A DNA stretch of 64,000 bases from DSXH01 sp020724325. GTDB taxonomy: Bacteria > Bacteroidota > Ignavibacteria > Ignavibacteriales > Melioribacteraceae. Within the stretch, counting starts at the first letter, position 1. Each line of letters opens with the position of its first letter. Position numbers and translations under genes: made by a program. The notes beneath the pieces are model-generated. The model saw nothing but the letters and a program-made list of their open reading frames with translations, had not been told where the DNA came from and made no database searches. The stretch is from assembly GCA_040756515.1 (NCBI GenBank), contig JBFLYW010000001.1, positions 176,718 to 240,717 on the forward strand. The letters run 5' to 3'. Of this stretch, positions 1 through 9,158 are shown piece after piece.

Positions 1-625
1 TTCTTTCATGAAACCTTGAAGATAGCTCATAAGCAATTACCGGCTCTTTAATATTAAGTTCATTTAAGAATTGCAGTTCTTTTAGTCTATCGTAAATCTT
101 GCTGCACTTTTTATGAAATCTTTCAACACCAAGTTTTGATAAAAATTTTTCTTTTATATCAGCTGGGATAGGAGTTGAAGAAGCAGAGCATTTGAGTTTT
201 CCGGCACCTTCAATATGTTTTTCAATAATATTTTGTTTTAGATTTTCCAGGAGGTCCTTCTCAACAAAATTAGAAAGACAAATTGAAGGTACTTTACGCC
301 CAATCCTGGTATAAACGTAAGACTGATTATTTCTATTCAAGAGCGTAGCATGAAGAATTACACTGTTATATTTGTTATCAATATTATGCCCGTGCCCTTT
401 CCAATCTGTGTAGTTACAATCAATTTCAATATCTCCAACAAATGTCAGATTTCCAATTCTTATACGGGCGTTTTTAAAGTCCGGCCCAGCTATATCTTCG
501 TTTCTTGTTCCGATATCAAGAATAGAGATACTATCGCCTGTCTCTGTTTTAAGAGGAGATTTGAAGGATTGCTTTTGCCATATTTCATACAGCAAATTTT
601 CTGGGATCTTTATTTCAGAACTCAT
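1..625 (-). CDS. DUF2851 family protein (C-terminus cut by window edge)
   Basis: The frame is open from an ATG at 623-625 (complement) to the window edge, giving about 208 residues. The N-terminus reads MSSEIKIPENLLYEIWQ, followed by LKTETGDSISIL, GPDFKNARIRIG, DWKGHGH and YNSVILH. This order matches the DUF2851 family of Bacteroidota-type genomes as I know it (LL..IWQ, T..G..L.I, GPDF..A.I.IG, DW..H, YNNVILH). The family is usually about 400 residues, so roughly half is visible. Its function is not established. It runs in the same direction as pyrF but is separated from it by about 100 bp that contain a short direct repeat (TGACTAACT, twice), so co-transcription is uncertain. Confidence 0.82.
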   Translation of the reverse strand, partial: MSSEIKIPENLLYEIWQKQSFKSPLKTETGDSISILDIGTRNEDIAGPDFKNARIRIGNLTFVGDIEIDCNYTDWKGHGHNIDNKYNSVILHATLLNRNNQSYVYTRIGRKVPSICLSNFVEKDLLENLKQNIIEKHIEGAGKLKCSASSTPIPADIKEKFLSKLGVERFHKKCSKIYDRLKELQFLNELNIKEPVIAYELSSRFHER

Positions 626-721
626 AATAATGAGTTTGTTGTTATCTGACTAACTTTGTGCCACAGCGCCCACTGACTAACTAAAGTTAATATTTAATTA
701 TTGGAAATGCTACAGCTAAAA

Positions 722-1531
722 TTAAATAATTGTGGAAATAGTTTCGTTCAGTTTTCTCATTGTATTATGAACCGTTTGTTTGAAAGAAACTGAGTTATCA
801 CAATAAATTAGCGACCTGCTAACATTAAGAATAAAATTACGGTTATTATTAGAATAGAAAGTTCTTATAACACCTTCAAGATCACCACCTTGTGTACCAA
901 CGCCGGGAAGTAAAACCGGTAATTCGCCAAATAAATTTATATTCTCTTTAAGCTCAACCAAATTTGTAGCACCGAATACTAATCCGCAGTTCTTGTTAGC
1001 ATTCCACGATTCAACTCTACTAATAACTTTCTGATAAAGGGAGCTACCATCAGCGAGTTTTAACTTTTCAAAATCCTCTGACCCTCGATTTGAGGTTAAT
1101 GCAAGAATAAAAATAATTTTATTTTGGTAATTGAGGAAGGGTTCGATTGAATCATAACCCATATAAGGGTTTACTGTTATGGAGTCGAACTGGAAATAAT
1201 CGAACAAAGATTGAGCATACATCTTACTTGTATTCCCGATGTCTCCGCGTTTAGCATCGCCAATAGTAAGTACTTCCTGAGCAGGTAAGTAACTTATTGT
1301 TTCAAGAATATTATCGAATCCTTTGGCTCCGTCTTTTTCGTAAAATGCAAAGTTTATTTTATAGGCAGCAGCAAATTTGTAAGTGTTATCAATAATTATC
1401 TTATTAAACTCTGTTACAGGATTTTTACAGTTGAGAAGATGCTGTGGAATTTTATTAATGTCCGTATCTAACCCGACACATACGTGTAATCGTTTCTCTA
1501 TTCTACTTTTTAGTTTTAGCTGGGCAGTCAT
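722..1531 (-). CDS. pyrF: Orotidine 5'-phosphate decarboxylase, type 2
   Basis: Catalyses the last step of UMP synthesis, decarboxylation of OMP, in the cytoplasm. The 269-residue protein has the catalytic Lys/Asp cluster GDAKRGDIGNTS (about residue 92), an N-terminal CVGLDTD substrate motif, NPYMGYDSIEPF, and LLPGVGTQGG near the phosphate-binding loop. Length and the MGYDSI motif are typical of the type 2 (long) family rather than the ~230-residue type 1. The start lies 2 bp from the rodA stop, so it is the last gene of the mre/rod block. Pairing a pyrimidine gene with elongasome genes parallels purH/purN at the other end of the same block. Confidence 0.93.
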   Translation of the reverse strand: MTAQLKLKSRIEKRLHVCVGLDTDINKIPQHLLNCKNPVTEFNKIIIDNTYKFAAAYKINFAFYEKDGAKGFDNILETISYLPAQEVLTIGDAKRGDIGNTSKMYAQSLFDYFQFDSITVNPYMGYDSIEPFLNYQNKIIFILALTSNRGSEDFEKLKLADGSSLYQKVISRVESWNANKNCGLVFGATNLVELKENINLFGELPVLLPGVGTQGGDLEGVIRTFYSNNNRNFILNVSRSLIYCDNSVSFKQTVHNTMRKLNETISTII

Positions 1532-1533
1532 TT

Positions 1534-2763
1534 TTATGTATGCTGTTTTCTATTACGATAAATATTTAGAACTATACCAATCATTATCATATTAACAACT
1601 AAAGAACTTCCGCCGTAACTTAAGAATGGAAGAGGAAGCCCTACAACAGGAGTAACCCCAACATTCATTCCGATATTAATAGCAAAGTGACTGAACATAA
1701 GACTAAGTATTCCTACAATTATTAGAACACTAAACTGATCCTTTGCAATTCCAGAAATATTAAGCAGACGTATAAATAAAACTAAGAATAGGATCAGTAC
1801 CAAAATGCTTCCAATAAAACCGAATTCTTCTCCAATTACACAATAAATAAAGTCGGTCCATTGCTGCGGAATAAAACGGAGCTGAGTTTGATTGCCCTGT
1901 AAAAATCCTTTACCGGTTAATCCGCCGGAACCGATGGCTAATTTAGCCTGAAGTGCATTGTAACCTGAGCCAAGCGGATCCATTGATGGGTCTAGAAAAG
2001 ATTCAATCCTCTTCTGCTGATGCGGTCTTAATATCTTGAATGCATAATCGAAAAAGAAGCTTGAACCAAGATTAATCACAAATACGGTAACACTGTTAAA
2101 TAGATCCCTCTTAAATAAAAACAGCGCGATAATTACAAATACGAGCGACAATAAAAAATAAACTGTGCCTAAAAGAGATGCTATAACAACTACACTTGGC
2201 GATAATACAACAAATAATCCGAACAAACTGATTCCGCTCCAATATATTAAAGTGAGTGTTATAACAATAAATACAATTGCTGTACCTGTATCTGGTTCAA
2301 GCATAATTAAACCGATTGGAAGCAGCCCGATTAATAGCGCAATTCCAATATCCTTAATATTATTTATATCTCTGTTTTTATAAGTCAACCAATTTGCAAG
2401 GCATAGAATTAAAGCTACCTTTGCAAATTCCGAGGGCTGAAAACCAAAAGGTCCAAAATTCAACCAACTCTTAGAACCATATACTGTTTTACCCGCAATA
2501 AGAACCAGTACAAGAAGCAGAATTGAAACAACATAAACAGGAATTGAAAACATCTTAAATAATTGTTGAGGTAATGAATAGACAACAAAAAAAGCTATTA
2601 ATGCAACTATTGCTGAATAAACTTGCTTTTCAAAATTACCGCTTGCAGTAGGGTGATTTACCGTTGCACTATAGATTGCAATAAGTCCAATTATTGTTAA
2701 CAAAAGAACAGGGAGAAAAATCGACAGATCAAATTTATCTTGCAGCTTATAATTAATTTGCAA
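1534..2763 (-). CDS. rodA: Rod-shape-determining peptidoglycan glycosyltransferase (SEDS)
   Basis: SEDS-family polymerase that elongates lateral peptidoglycan together with PBP2 in the inner membrane. The 409-residue protein is highly hydrophobic with about ten predicted membrane segments. It has the signature PVVGLPLPFLSYGGSS near residue 375, FGFQPSEFAK near 106, LEPDTGTA near 155, and the large extracytoplasmic loop between them. Length is at the upper end of normal for RodA. Its start overlaps the end of mrdA by 11 bp, so the two are translationally coupled, as expected for an obligate complex. Confidence 0.95.
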   Translation of the reverse strand: MQINYKLQDKFDLSIFLPVLLLTIIGLIAIYSATVNHPTASGNFEKQVYSAIVALIAFFVVYSLPQQLFKMFSIPVYVVSILLLVLVLIAGKTVYGSKSWLNFGPFGFQPSEFAKVALILCLANWLTYKNRDINNIKDIGIALLIGLLPIGLIMLEPDTGTAIVFIVITLTLIYWSGISLFGLFVVLSPSVVVIASLLGTVYFLLSLVFVIIALFLFKRDLFNSVTVFVINLGSSFFFDYAFKILRPHQQKRIESFLDPSMDPLGSGYNALQAKLAIGSGGLTGKGFLQGNQTQLRFIPQQWTDFIYCVIGEEFGFIGSILVLILFLVLFIRLLNISGIAKDQFSVLIIVGILSLMFSHFAINIGMNVGVTPVVGLPLPFLSYGGSSLVVNMIMIGIVLNIYRNRKQHT

Positions 2764-4573
2764 AGTGCTCCCTCTCCTGGTTCTTTAAAGAACTTATGTA
2801 ATCATTTTTCTGCACAGTATTATTCTTTTGGAGATAAGCTTTAATAACATCTTTGGCAATAGGAGCAGCATGAACACTGCCAAAACCTGCATTTTCCACA
2901 ATTACTGCAATTGCAATCTTGGGATTCTCATACGGAGCAAACCCAATAAATACTGCATGATCCTCTCCGTGAGGATTTTGAGAAGTACCCGTTTTACCGG
3001 CAATATTTATATCCGGCAGACGAATATTACCAGCTGTTCCGGCTCCGTTTACTACTTTAAACATTGCATACCGAACTACGTCAAAGGATTTTGAACTTAC
3101 ATTAATGTCATAGTTTTTTGGTTTTACTTCAACATACTTACCGGTTGATGTTTCAATGTAACCTTTTAAGAAGTGAGGAATAGCAGATTTACCGTAATTA
3201 GCAAACAATGCAGCATACTGAGCAAGTTGAAGAGGAGTAACACTTAACTCACCCTGTCCAATTCCAAGACTAACAAGAATACCTTTTGGCCATCTATCAG
3301 TACCAAAAGTTTTATCGTAATACTTCTTTGTGGGTAGAATTCCCGGACTTTCTTCAGGAATATCGATACTGGCTTTTCTGCCGAATCCAAATCTGCTTGA
3401 ATATTCTGCCCATTTATCAAGACCAATTTTTAAGATGAGTTGATAGAAAAATGTATTGCAGGATTTTTCTATAGCTGTTGTAACATTAACACTGCCGTGT
3501 ACATGCAGACACTTAAAAAAGCGGTCGCCAAACTGAAACCCTCCGCCACATCTTACTCTATAATTCGTATCAATAATTCCTTCTTCAAGAGCTGTTAGAG
3601 CCGATAGCATTTTGAATGTTGAGCCGGGCGAATAAATTGACATTGTTGCACGGTTGAACATTGGTTTGTTTTCATCAGTATTCAACTTATTCCAGATTTC
3701 ATTTGATGTTACCGAGGCAAAATCCTGCAAATTAAATTCCGGTGCACTTACAAATGCCAATATTTCTCCTGTAGAAGGTTCAATTGCAACGAGAGCGCCG
3801 CGGTTATTTTTAAAGGCTCTTTCTGCAACCATTTGTGCATCTTTATCAATCGATAATACCAAGTCATAACCTTTAACAGCACTCTTGTCATCTTCGCCGT
3901 TTTTATATTTTCCAATCGTCTTTTGATGCGAATCCACCAGAACATACTCAATTCCTTTCTGCCCTTTCAAAATATCTTCATAGGTTTTTTCAACTCCGCT
4001 GAATCCAATTTCATCTCCCATCAAATATTCATTGCGTCTTTTAAGTAATAACCCTGAAGGAATTTCTTTAGTGTAACCGAACATGTGAGAACCCATTACG
4101 CCAAAAGAATAATCTCTTTGTGTTTCAATTACATAATCGACGCCGGAAAGTTTAGATGAATTTTCTTCATACCAGGCAATAACTTTGAAGTTTACATCCT
4201 TAGCAATTCTTCTGGGAATATATTTAGATAGTTGTTCGTTCTGTTTTAAGATCCTTGTTATGTAACCATCAGATACACCTAAAATTGCTTCCAGATAAGG
4301 TGTTAACTTATTATCATAATCTGCCGGTGTAATTCTTAGAGTAAAAGATGGTTTATTGCCCACAATAACCTGGTAATTTCTATCGAAGAAAACTCCTCTG
4401 GGTGCTGTTTGGTAAATTGGTTTTACACTATTCTCTTCGGCTTTAGAAGAATAGACCGGCTGCTCAAGAATCTGCATATAAAAAAGACGCAAGAAAATGA
4501 GCGAGACAAATAAAATTATGCAAATGAAAAAAAATCTTTTTCTAACTATCGAACCGAAATTTGTGTCATTCAT
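2753..4573 (-). CDS. mrdA: Penicillin-binding protein 2, elongation transpeptidase
   Basis: Class B PBP that cross-links peptidoglycan in the elongasome. It has 606 residues with one N-terminal membrane anchor (about 12-34), a PBP dimerisation domain (about 50-240) and a transpeptidase domain. Active-site motifs are SPGSTFK (nucleophile Ser near 318), SCN (near 371) and KTGTS (near 525). The start overlaps the mreD stop as ATGA, and the end overlaps rodA. Motifs and length are normal for PBP2. Confidence 0.95.
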   Translation of the reverse strand: MNDTNFGSIVRKRFFFICIILFVSLIFLRLFYMQILEQPVYSSKAEENSVKPIYQTAPRGVFFDRNYQVIVGNKPSFTLRITPADYDNKLTPYLEAILGVSDGYITRILKQNEQLSKYIPRRIAKDVNFKVIAWYEENSSKLSGVDYVIETQRDYSFGVMGSHMFGYTKEIPSGLLLKRRNEYLMGDEIGFSGVEKTYEDILKGQKGIEYVLVDSHQKTIGKYKNGEDDKSAVKGYDLVLSIDKDAQMVAERAFKNNRGALVAIEPSTGEILAFVSAPEFNLQDFASVTSNEIWNKLNTDENKPMFNRATMSIYSPGSTFKMLSALTALEEGIIDTNYRVRCGGGFQFGDRFFKCLHVHGSVNVTTAIEKSCNTFFYQLILKIGLDKWAEYSSRFGFGRKASIDIPEESPGILPTKKYYDKTFGTDRWPKGILVSLGIGQGELSVTPLQLAQYAALFANYGKSAIPHFLKGYIETSTGKYVEVKPKNYDINVSSKSFDVVRYAMFKVVNGAGTAGNIRLPDINIAGKTGTSQNPHGEDHAVFIGFAPYENPKIAIAVIVENAGFGSVHAAPIAKDVIKAYLQKNNTVQKNDYISSLKNQEREHFAN

Positions 4574-5058
4574 ACTATCCCCTTTTTCGGTTTGAAAATG
4601 ATTACTGTTAAACCAAGCAATGATGTATATAAACCGGGTAAAATTCCAATGTAAAGAAAAAGTCTAATCAAACTAATGTCAGAATTAGAGTTACTAATTC
4701 CAGAATAAATAAAAGAATTAATTGTGCCGCACAAAAATAAAATTAATATAAAAAGAAGTGAAGCCGTGTTAATATCAATTTTATTCTGGTTATAAAAGTA
4801 ACCGGCAAGGAATGCAGAAATTGTAAAAGAGAGCATTGATGCGCCAAGTAATCCGCCGGAAATTAAATCAAATATAAATCCAAAGATAAAACCAATTAAC
4901 ATTCCGAATATTTGTCCGTTAATCAAAGTATAATAAACAATTAGTATCAAAATCAGATTAGGAGAAATATCGTAAACAGAAATAAGCGGAACAACAGCCA
5001 GTTGGAAGACAGAGAGCGGAATAAAAAATAAAATTGGTTTTAGATAGTTCCAGTTCAT
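4570..5058 (-). CDS. mreD: Rod shape-determining protein MreD
   Basis: Small inner-membrane component of the elongasome that bridges MreC and RodA/PBP2. It has 162 residues, nearly all hydrophobic, with about five predicted transmembrane helices. MreD sequences are poorly conserved, so the call rests on length, hydropathy and the invariant position between mreC and mrdA. It is joined directly to mreC (start at 5058, mreC stop from 5059) and overlaps mrdA by 4 bp. Confidence 0.9.
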   Translation of the reverse strand: MNWNYLKPILFFIPLSVFQLAVVPLISVYDISPNLILILIVYYTLINGQIFGMLIGFIFGFIFDLISGGLLGASMLSFTISAFLAGYFYNQNKIDINTASLLFILILFLCGTINSFIYSGISNSNSDISLIRLFLYIGILPGLYTSLLGLTVIIFKPKKGIV

Positions 5059-5886
5059 TTATTTCATCAAATTCATTTCTAGGTGATTTATTTGCTTACT
5101 TGGTACAATCGTTAAAATGAACAGGCTGCTGGCAGAGCGGATATCTGCATACGGTTTAACATAAATTGTATGAAGTAAACCCAGAGCTAATGATTCTTTC
5201 TTATCAATAACACCAACAGGAATATTCGGCGGAAGTAATGTACTGAAATCTGATGTTTCCACTCTTTCTCCCACATTTATCTCATAAGTAGTCGGAATAT
5301 TTTTTATGATCAATTCCTTTCCGTTCCAGCTTAAAACTCCATCAACATTTACGTTTTGAACAGTAGCCGCAATATTCAACGAACTGTTATACAATGTTTT
5401 AGTAACCGAAAAGTTTTCTGTTACATCAGAAATAATCCCTACCAGCCCATCTGGACTAACAACCGGCATACCAACCCGAACACCATTCTTAAAACCTTTA
5501 TTCAAAATAAAACTACCTCGAATTTTATTAACAAGTTTCGATATTACATCGGCAGCAATAAGGTTATATTGGCTTGTATCAGTAATAGAAAGCATAGCTC
5601 TAAGATTTCTATTTTCTATTCCTTGTTTGCGAAGCCTGTTTATCTCGAGCATTAATCTTGCATTTTCTTCTTTCAATTGATCATAAGAAGAATCTGTTTT
5701 AAAAATTCCTGTAAAATAATTGATGAAGTTATTTACTACTGCAAAACTTCCGAAGGCAAATGCTCGTATTCTTTTTATTTCAGGTTTGTCGTTGCGAGAG
5801 AGTAAAGCTAAACTGATTACAATAAGTATGACAAGTAGAAAATATTCCTTGAATTGAGATATGAAACGTCGAAAAAAATTTGACAT
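5059..5886 (-). CDS. mreC: Rod shape-determining protein MreC
   Basis: Periplasmic scaffold that positions the elongation synthases along MreB. The 275-residue protein has one N-terminal transmembrane helix (about 13-30), then a coiled coil (about 67-93, with YDQLKEENARLMLEINRLRK), then the beta-rich domain with GVRVGMPVVSPDGLVGI. Its start overlaps the mreB stop by 1 bp (TAATG). Size and domain order are typical. Confidence 0.93.
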   Translation of the reverse strand: MSNFFRRFISQFKEYFLLVILIVISLALLSRNDKPEIKRIRAFAFGSFAVVNNFINYFTGIFKTDSSYDQLKEENARLMLEINRLRKQGIENRNLRAMLSITDTSQYNLIAADVISKLVNKIRGSFILNKGFKNGVRVGMPVVSPDGLVGIISDVTENFSVTKTLYNSSLNIAATVQNVNVDGVLSWNGKELIIKNIPTTYEINVGERVETSDFSTLLPPNIPVGVIDKKESLALGLLHTIYVKPYADIRSASSLFILTIVPSKQINHLEMNLMK

Positions 5887-6911
5887 TAGTAAGTTCTTTT
5901 ACGAATAAACACCTTTGAATACTTATTTAGATTTTCAATTGCTTTACCGGCTCCACGAACTACAGCGGTTAAGGGATCGTCGGCTACATGCACAGGAAGA
6001 TTGGTTTCCATCCTAATTCTTTCATCAAGCCCTTTTAACAAAGCACCGCCGCCGGTAACCATAACACCCCGGTCTAGTATATCTGCCGAAAGTTCAGGTG
6101 GAGTTCTTTCAAGCGTTTGTCTAATAGCATCAATTATTTGTGCTACATTTTCATTTAATGCTTCACGGATTTCAACGGAGCTTACTTCGGCAGTTTTAGG
6201 AATACCGCCAACCAGGTCTCTTCCTTTTACTTGAATAGTAACTTCTTCTTTAAGCGGCACAGCAGAGCCGACTTCGCACTTAATAGCTTCGGCTGTTCTT
6301 TCACCAATTAACAGGTTATAATTTTTCTTAAAAAACTGCATTATTGCATTATTCATTTCATCGCCGGCAATACGGATCGATTCTTCATTTACAATACCGG
6401 CTAATGCGATAACCGCAATTTCTGTTGTTCCTCCGCCAATATCAATAATCATATTGCCAACAGGGGCTTCAACATCAACACCTATTCCAATTGCCGCAGC
6501 CATTGGTTCTGCAATTAAGTGAACTTCTTTTGCACCTGCATGCTCTGCAGCATCTCTAACAGCACGTTTTTCTACTTCCGTTACGCCGCTGGGAACAGCA
6601 ATAACAATTCTTTTACTTGCAAATGTATTTGGTGTAACACTTTTTATAAACGCTCTAATCATTCCTTCGGCTATTTCGAAATCTGCAATAACACCGTCGC
6701 GCATCGGTCTTGTTACTCTTATTTCGCGATGCTCTCTGCCTTGCATTTCTTTTGCTTTATTACCTAACTCAATAATTCTCTTCGAATTCCTGTCAAATGC
6801 CACAATTGATGGTTCATTTAACACTATTCCTTTTCCTTTTATGTAAATTAGTGTGTTTGCTGTGCCAAGGTCGATTGCAACATCAGTCGAGAATAAATCA
6901 AAAAATCCCAT
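5886..6911 (-). CDS. mreB: Rod shape-determining actin homologue MreB
   Basis: Actin-like ATPase forming membrane-associated filaments that guide lateral wall synthesis. It has 341 residues with phosphate-1 motif DLGTANTLIY (about 11-20), IDIGGGTTEIAV (phosphate 2, about 155) and the adenosine motif VMVTGGGALLKGLD (about 283). The N-terminal MGFFDLF segment is consistent with the membrane-binding amphipathic start of many MreBs. It lies 8 bp after purH on the minus strand and leads mreC-mreD-mrdA-rodA. Confidence 0.97.
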   Translation of the reverse strand: MGFFDLFSTDVAIDLGTANTLIYIKGKGIVLNEPSIVAFDRNSKRIIELGNKAKEMQGREHREIRVTRPMRDGVIADFEIAEGMIRAFIKSVTPNTFASKRIVIAVPSGVTEVEKRAVRDAAEHAGAKEVHLIAEPMAAAIGIGVDVEAPVGNMIIDIGGGTTEIAVIALAGIVNEESIRIAGDEMNNAIMQFFKKNYNLLIGERTAEAIKCEVGSAVPLKEEVTIQVKGRDLVGGIPKTAEVSSVEIREALNENVAQIIDAIRQTLERTPPELSADILDRGVMVTGGGALLKGLDERIRMETNLPVHVADDPLTAVVRGAGKAIENLNKYSKVFIRKRTY

Positions 6912-6919
6912 TTTGCCTC

Positions 6920-8437
6920 TTAGTGTTTAAAGTTTCGTATACCGGTAAAAAACATTGAAATATTTTTTTCATTAGCAGCTTTAATTACTTCTTCATCTTT
7001 AATTGAACCGCCAGGTTGAATTATTGCTGTTATTCCATGTGATGCTATTTCCAATATTCCATCTGGAAATGGGAAAAAAGCATCCGAAGCTGCAACTGCA
7101 CCACTTAAATTGTGACCAAATTGTTTTGCCTTCTCGGCTCCAATTTTTGCAGAATCAATTCTTGAAGTCTGACCTGCTCCAACTCCTAAAATTTTTTTAT
7201 TTTTTACAAAAACAACAGCGTTGGATTTTGTATGCTTGCAAATTGCCCACGCAAATTTTAGATCAGTAAGTTCATCTGGAGTTACTTCCCTTTCAGTTAC
7301 AAGTCTAAGAGAAATTTCTGCAATCTTAGAATTGTCTTTTGTTTGAACTAAAATTCCTCCTGGAATATTTTTTAATTGAAGTTCATCAGGAGAAGGGTAC
7401 TTTTTTATTTTAATTATCCGTCGGTTCTTCTTCAATTGTAAAATCTGCAGTGCTTTTTCTGAGAATGAAGGAGCGCAGACAATTTCCAAGAAGATTTCAT
7501 TCAGTTTTTCTGCTGTCTTTTGATCTACCTCTTCATTAAAAGCAACAATACCGCCAAATGCTGAGACAGGATCTGATGAGTAAGCCAATTCAAAAGAATT
7601 AGCCGGATCATTTCCAGTAGATGCACCACATGGATTTGTATGTTTTACAATTACACAGCTGTTCTTTTCCAAGTCCGAAATTATTTCTACTGAGGAGACT
7701 AAATCTACAATATTGTTGTATGATAATTCTCTGCCGTGAAGTATTTCAAAGTAATCTGTAAAATTACCAAACAGATAAGCAGACTGATGCGGATTTTCAC
7801 CGTACCTTAAATTAATTGATGATTTGTAATTAATCCTAAATTCCGTTTTAGAATAGTGAAATTTATCTTCGAAGTAATTAGCGATTAATGTGTCGTAATA
7901 AGATGTATAAGCAAATGCATCATAAGCTAAACTTCTTCTTGTAAGCAGGTCAACTTTTCCTTTTTTTAGCTGTTCGATAAAGCTATGATATTGATCGGGA
8001 TTTGTTAAAATGGAAACATGTTCGTAATTTTTTGCCGCAGCACGTATTAAGCTTGGTCCGCCTATATCAATATTTTCAATTTTCTCTTCATGCGAAATAT
8101 CGCTTCTGTTTACAACTTCCGGAAATGGATATAAGTTAACACAAACTATATCAATTGGAATAATATTGTGCGCACCGGCTTCTTTAATATCATTATCATT
8201 ATTACGGCGCATCAATATCCCGCCCATTATTTTGGGGTTGAGGGTTTTAACACGTCCAGAAAATATTTCCGGAAAAGTAGTGAAGTCACTTATTTCAGTG
8301 CAATCAATTTTATTTTGGTTTAATAATTTTGCAGTATTGCCCGTGGCTAATATTTCATAATCTAATTGGGTAAGTTCATTGGCAAACTCTATAATATTTC
8401 TTTTATCAGATACGCTTATTAATGCCAGTTTTCTCAA
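6920..8437 (-). CDS. purH: Bifunctional AICAR transformylase / IMP cyclohydrolase
   Basis: Catalyses the last two steps of IMP synthesis. It has 505 residues. The N-terminal MGS-like cyclohydrolase domain (about 1-145) carries ALISVSDKRN, GRVKTLNPKI and VNLYPF. The C-terminal transformylase has RYGENPHQSA (about 213) and the catalytic KHTNPCGAS (about 264). Length is normal. It sits 14 bp after purN and 8 bp before mreB, so purine synthesis and wall elongation appear to share a transcript. Confidence 0.96.
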   Translation of the reverse strand: MRKLALISVSDKRNIIEFANELTQLDYEILATGNTAKLLNQNKIDCTEISDFTTFPEIFSGRVKTLNPKIMGGILMRRNNDNDIKEAGAHNIIPIDIVCVNLYPFPEVVNRSDISHEEKIENIDIGGPSLIRAAAKNYEHVSILTNPDQYHSFIEQLKKGKVDLLTRRSLAYDAFAYTSYYDTLIANYFEDKFHYSKTEFRINYKSSINLRYGENPHQSAYLFGNFTDYFEILHGRELSYNNIVDLVSSVEIISDLEKNSCVIVKHTNPCGASTGNDPANSFELAYSSDPVSAFGGIVAFNEEVDQKTAEKLNEIFLEIVCAPSFSEKALQILQLKKNRRIIKIKKYPSPDELQLKNIPGGILVQTKDNSKIAEISLRLVTEREVTPDELTDLKFAWAICKHTKSNAVVFVKNKKILGVGAGQTSRIDSAKIGAEKAKQFGHNLSGAVAASDAFFPFPDGILEIASHGITAIIQPGGSIKDEEVIKAANEKNISMFFTGIRNFKH

Positions 8438-8451
8438 GTGATCTCCAAGCT

Positions 8452-9063
8452 TTAATCAAATACTTTAATAACCCCGCCGTCATAAATAATTTTATTATCA
8501 CAAAACTTTTCAATTATAAAAGGAAGCAATTCATGTTCAATATGTAATACCAGTTCAGCAACTTCCTCCGGACTTTTTGCATTGCTAATATCAACAGATT
8601 TCTGGGCAATAATTCTACCGTTATCGTAAATACTATCGACAAAATGAATTGTTGCGCCGGATAATTTTTCTTTAGCATCAAAAACAGCTTTGTGAACATT
8701 TAAACCATACATTCCCTTGCCGCCATATTTAGGAAGAAGTGCAGGATGGATGTTTATTATCATCCTATCAAAAGCTTCAACAAAATAATCCGGAATCTTT
8801 TTTAGAAAACCGGCTAACAAGATTAAATCTATTTCAGATTTCCGGAATTGATCTATCAAGTAATGATAATCTACATAACTTTCCTTTATATTCTCGCTAA
8901 CAAATAAAACAGGTATATTTTTTTCGTTAGCAAAATTTACAGCACCGCATTCAAGCTTATCGCTCACAATAAAACTAATTGCAAGTTTTTCTTTTGGAAC
9001 CTTGGAATAAACTTGTTTAAGATTCGAACCTCTACCGGAAACAAAAGCAGCAAGCTTTAACAT
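8452..9063 (-). CDS. purN: Phosphoribosylglycinamide formyltransferase (GAR transformylase)
   Basis: Transfers a formyl group from 10-formyl-THF to GAR in purine synthesis. The 203-residue protein has the N-terminal nucleotide loop VSGRGSNLKQ, the catalytic NIHPALLPKYGGKGMYG (Asn/His near 106-108), SGATIHFVD and the downstream DNGRIIAQ Asp motif. It is first in the purN-purH-mreBCD-mrdA-rodA-pyrF block; 95 bp of non-coding DNA separate it from the TPR gene upstream. Confidence 0.95.
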   Translation of the reverse strand: MLKLAAFVSGRGSNLKQVYSKVPKEKLAISFIVSDKLECGAVNFANEKNIPVLFVSENIKESYVDYHYLIDQFRKSEIDLILLAGFLKKIPDYFVEAFDRMIINIHPALLPKYGGKGMYGLNVHKAVFDAKEKLSGATIHFVDSIYDNGRIIAQKSVDISNAKSPEEVAELVLHIEHELLPFIIEKFCDNKIIYDGGVIKVFD

Positions 9064-9158
9064 ACTCTCTTAAAATTTGCGCAAAAAAATTATCTAAATC
9101 GGCATCAATAATCAATTAAACCAATGTAAATAATGCAAAAAAAAGATTATGAGCTGTT

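Noticed and set aside
350..649. Plus-strand 99-codon frame at the left end
   Set aside because: It is antisense to the DUF2851 gene, which has clear family motifs on the minus strand.
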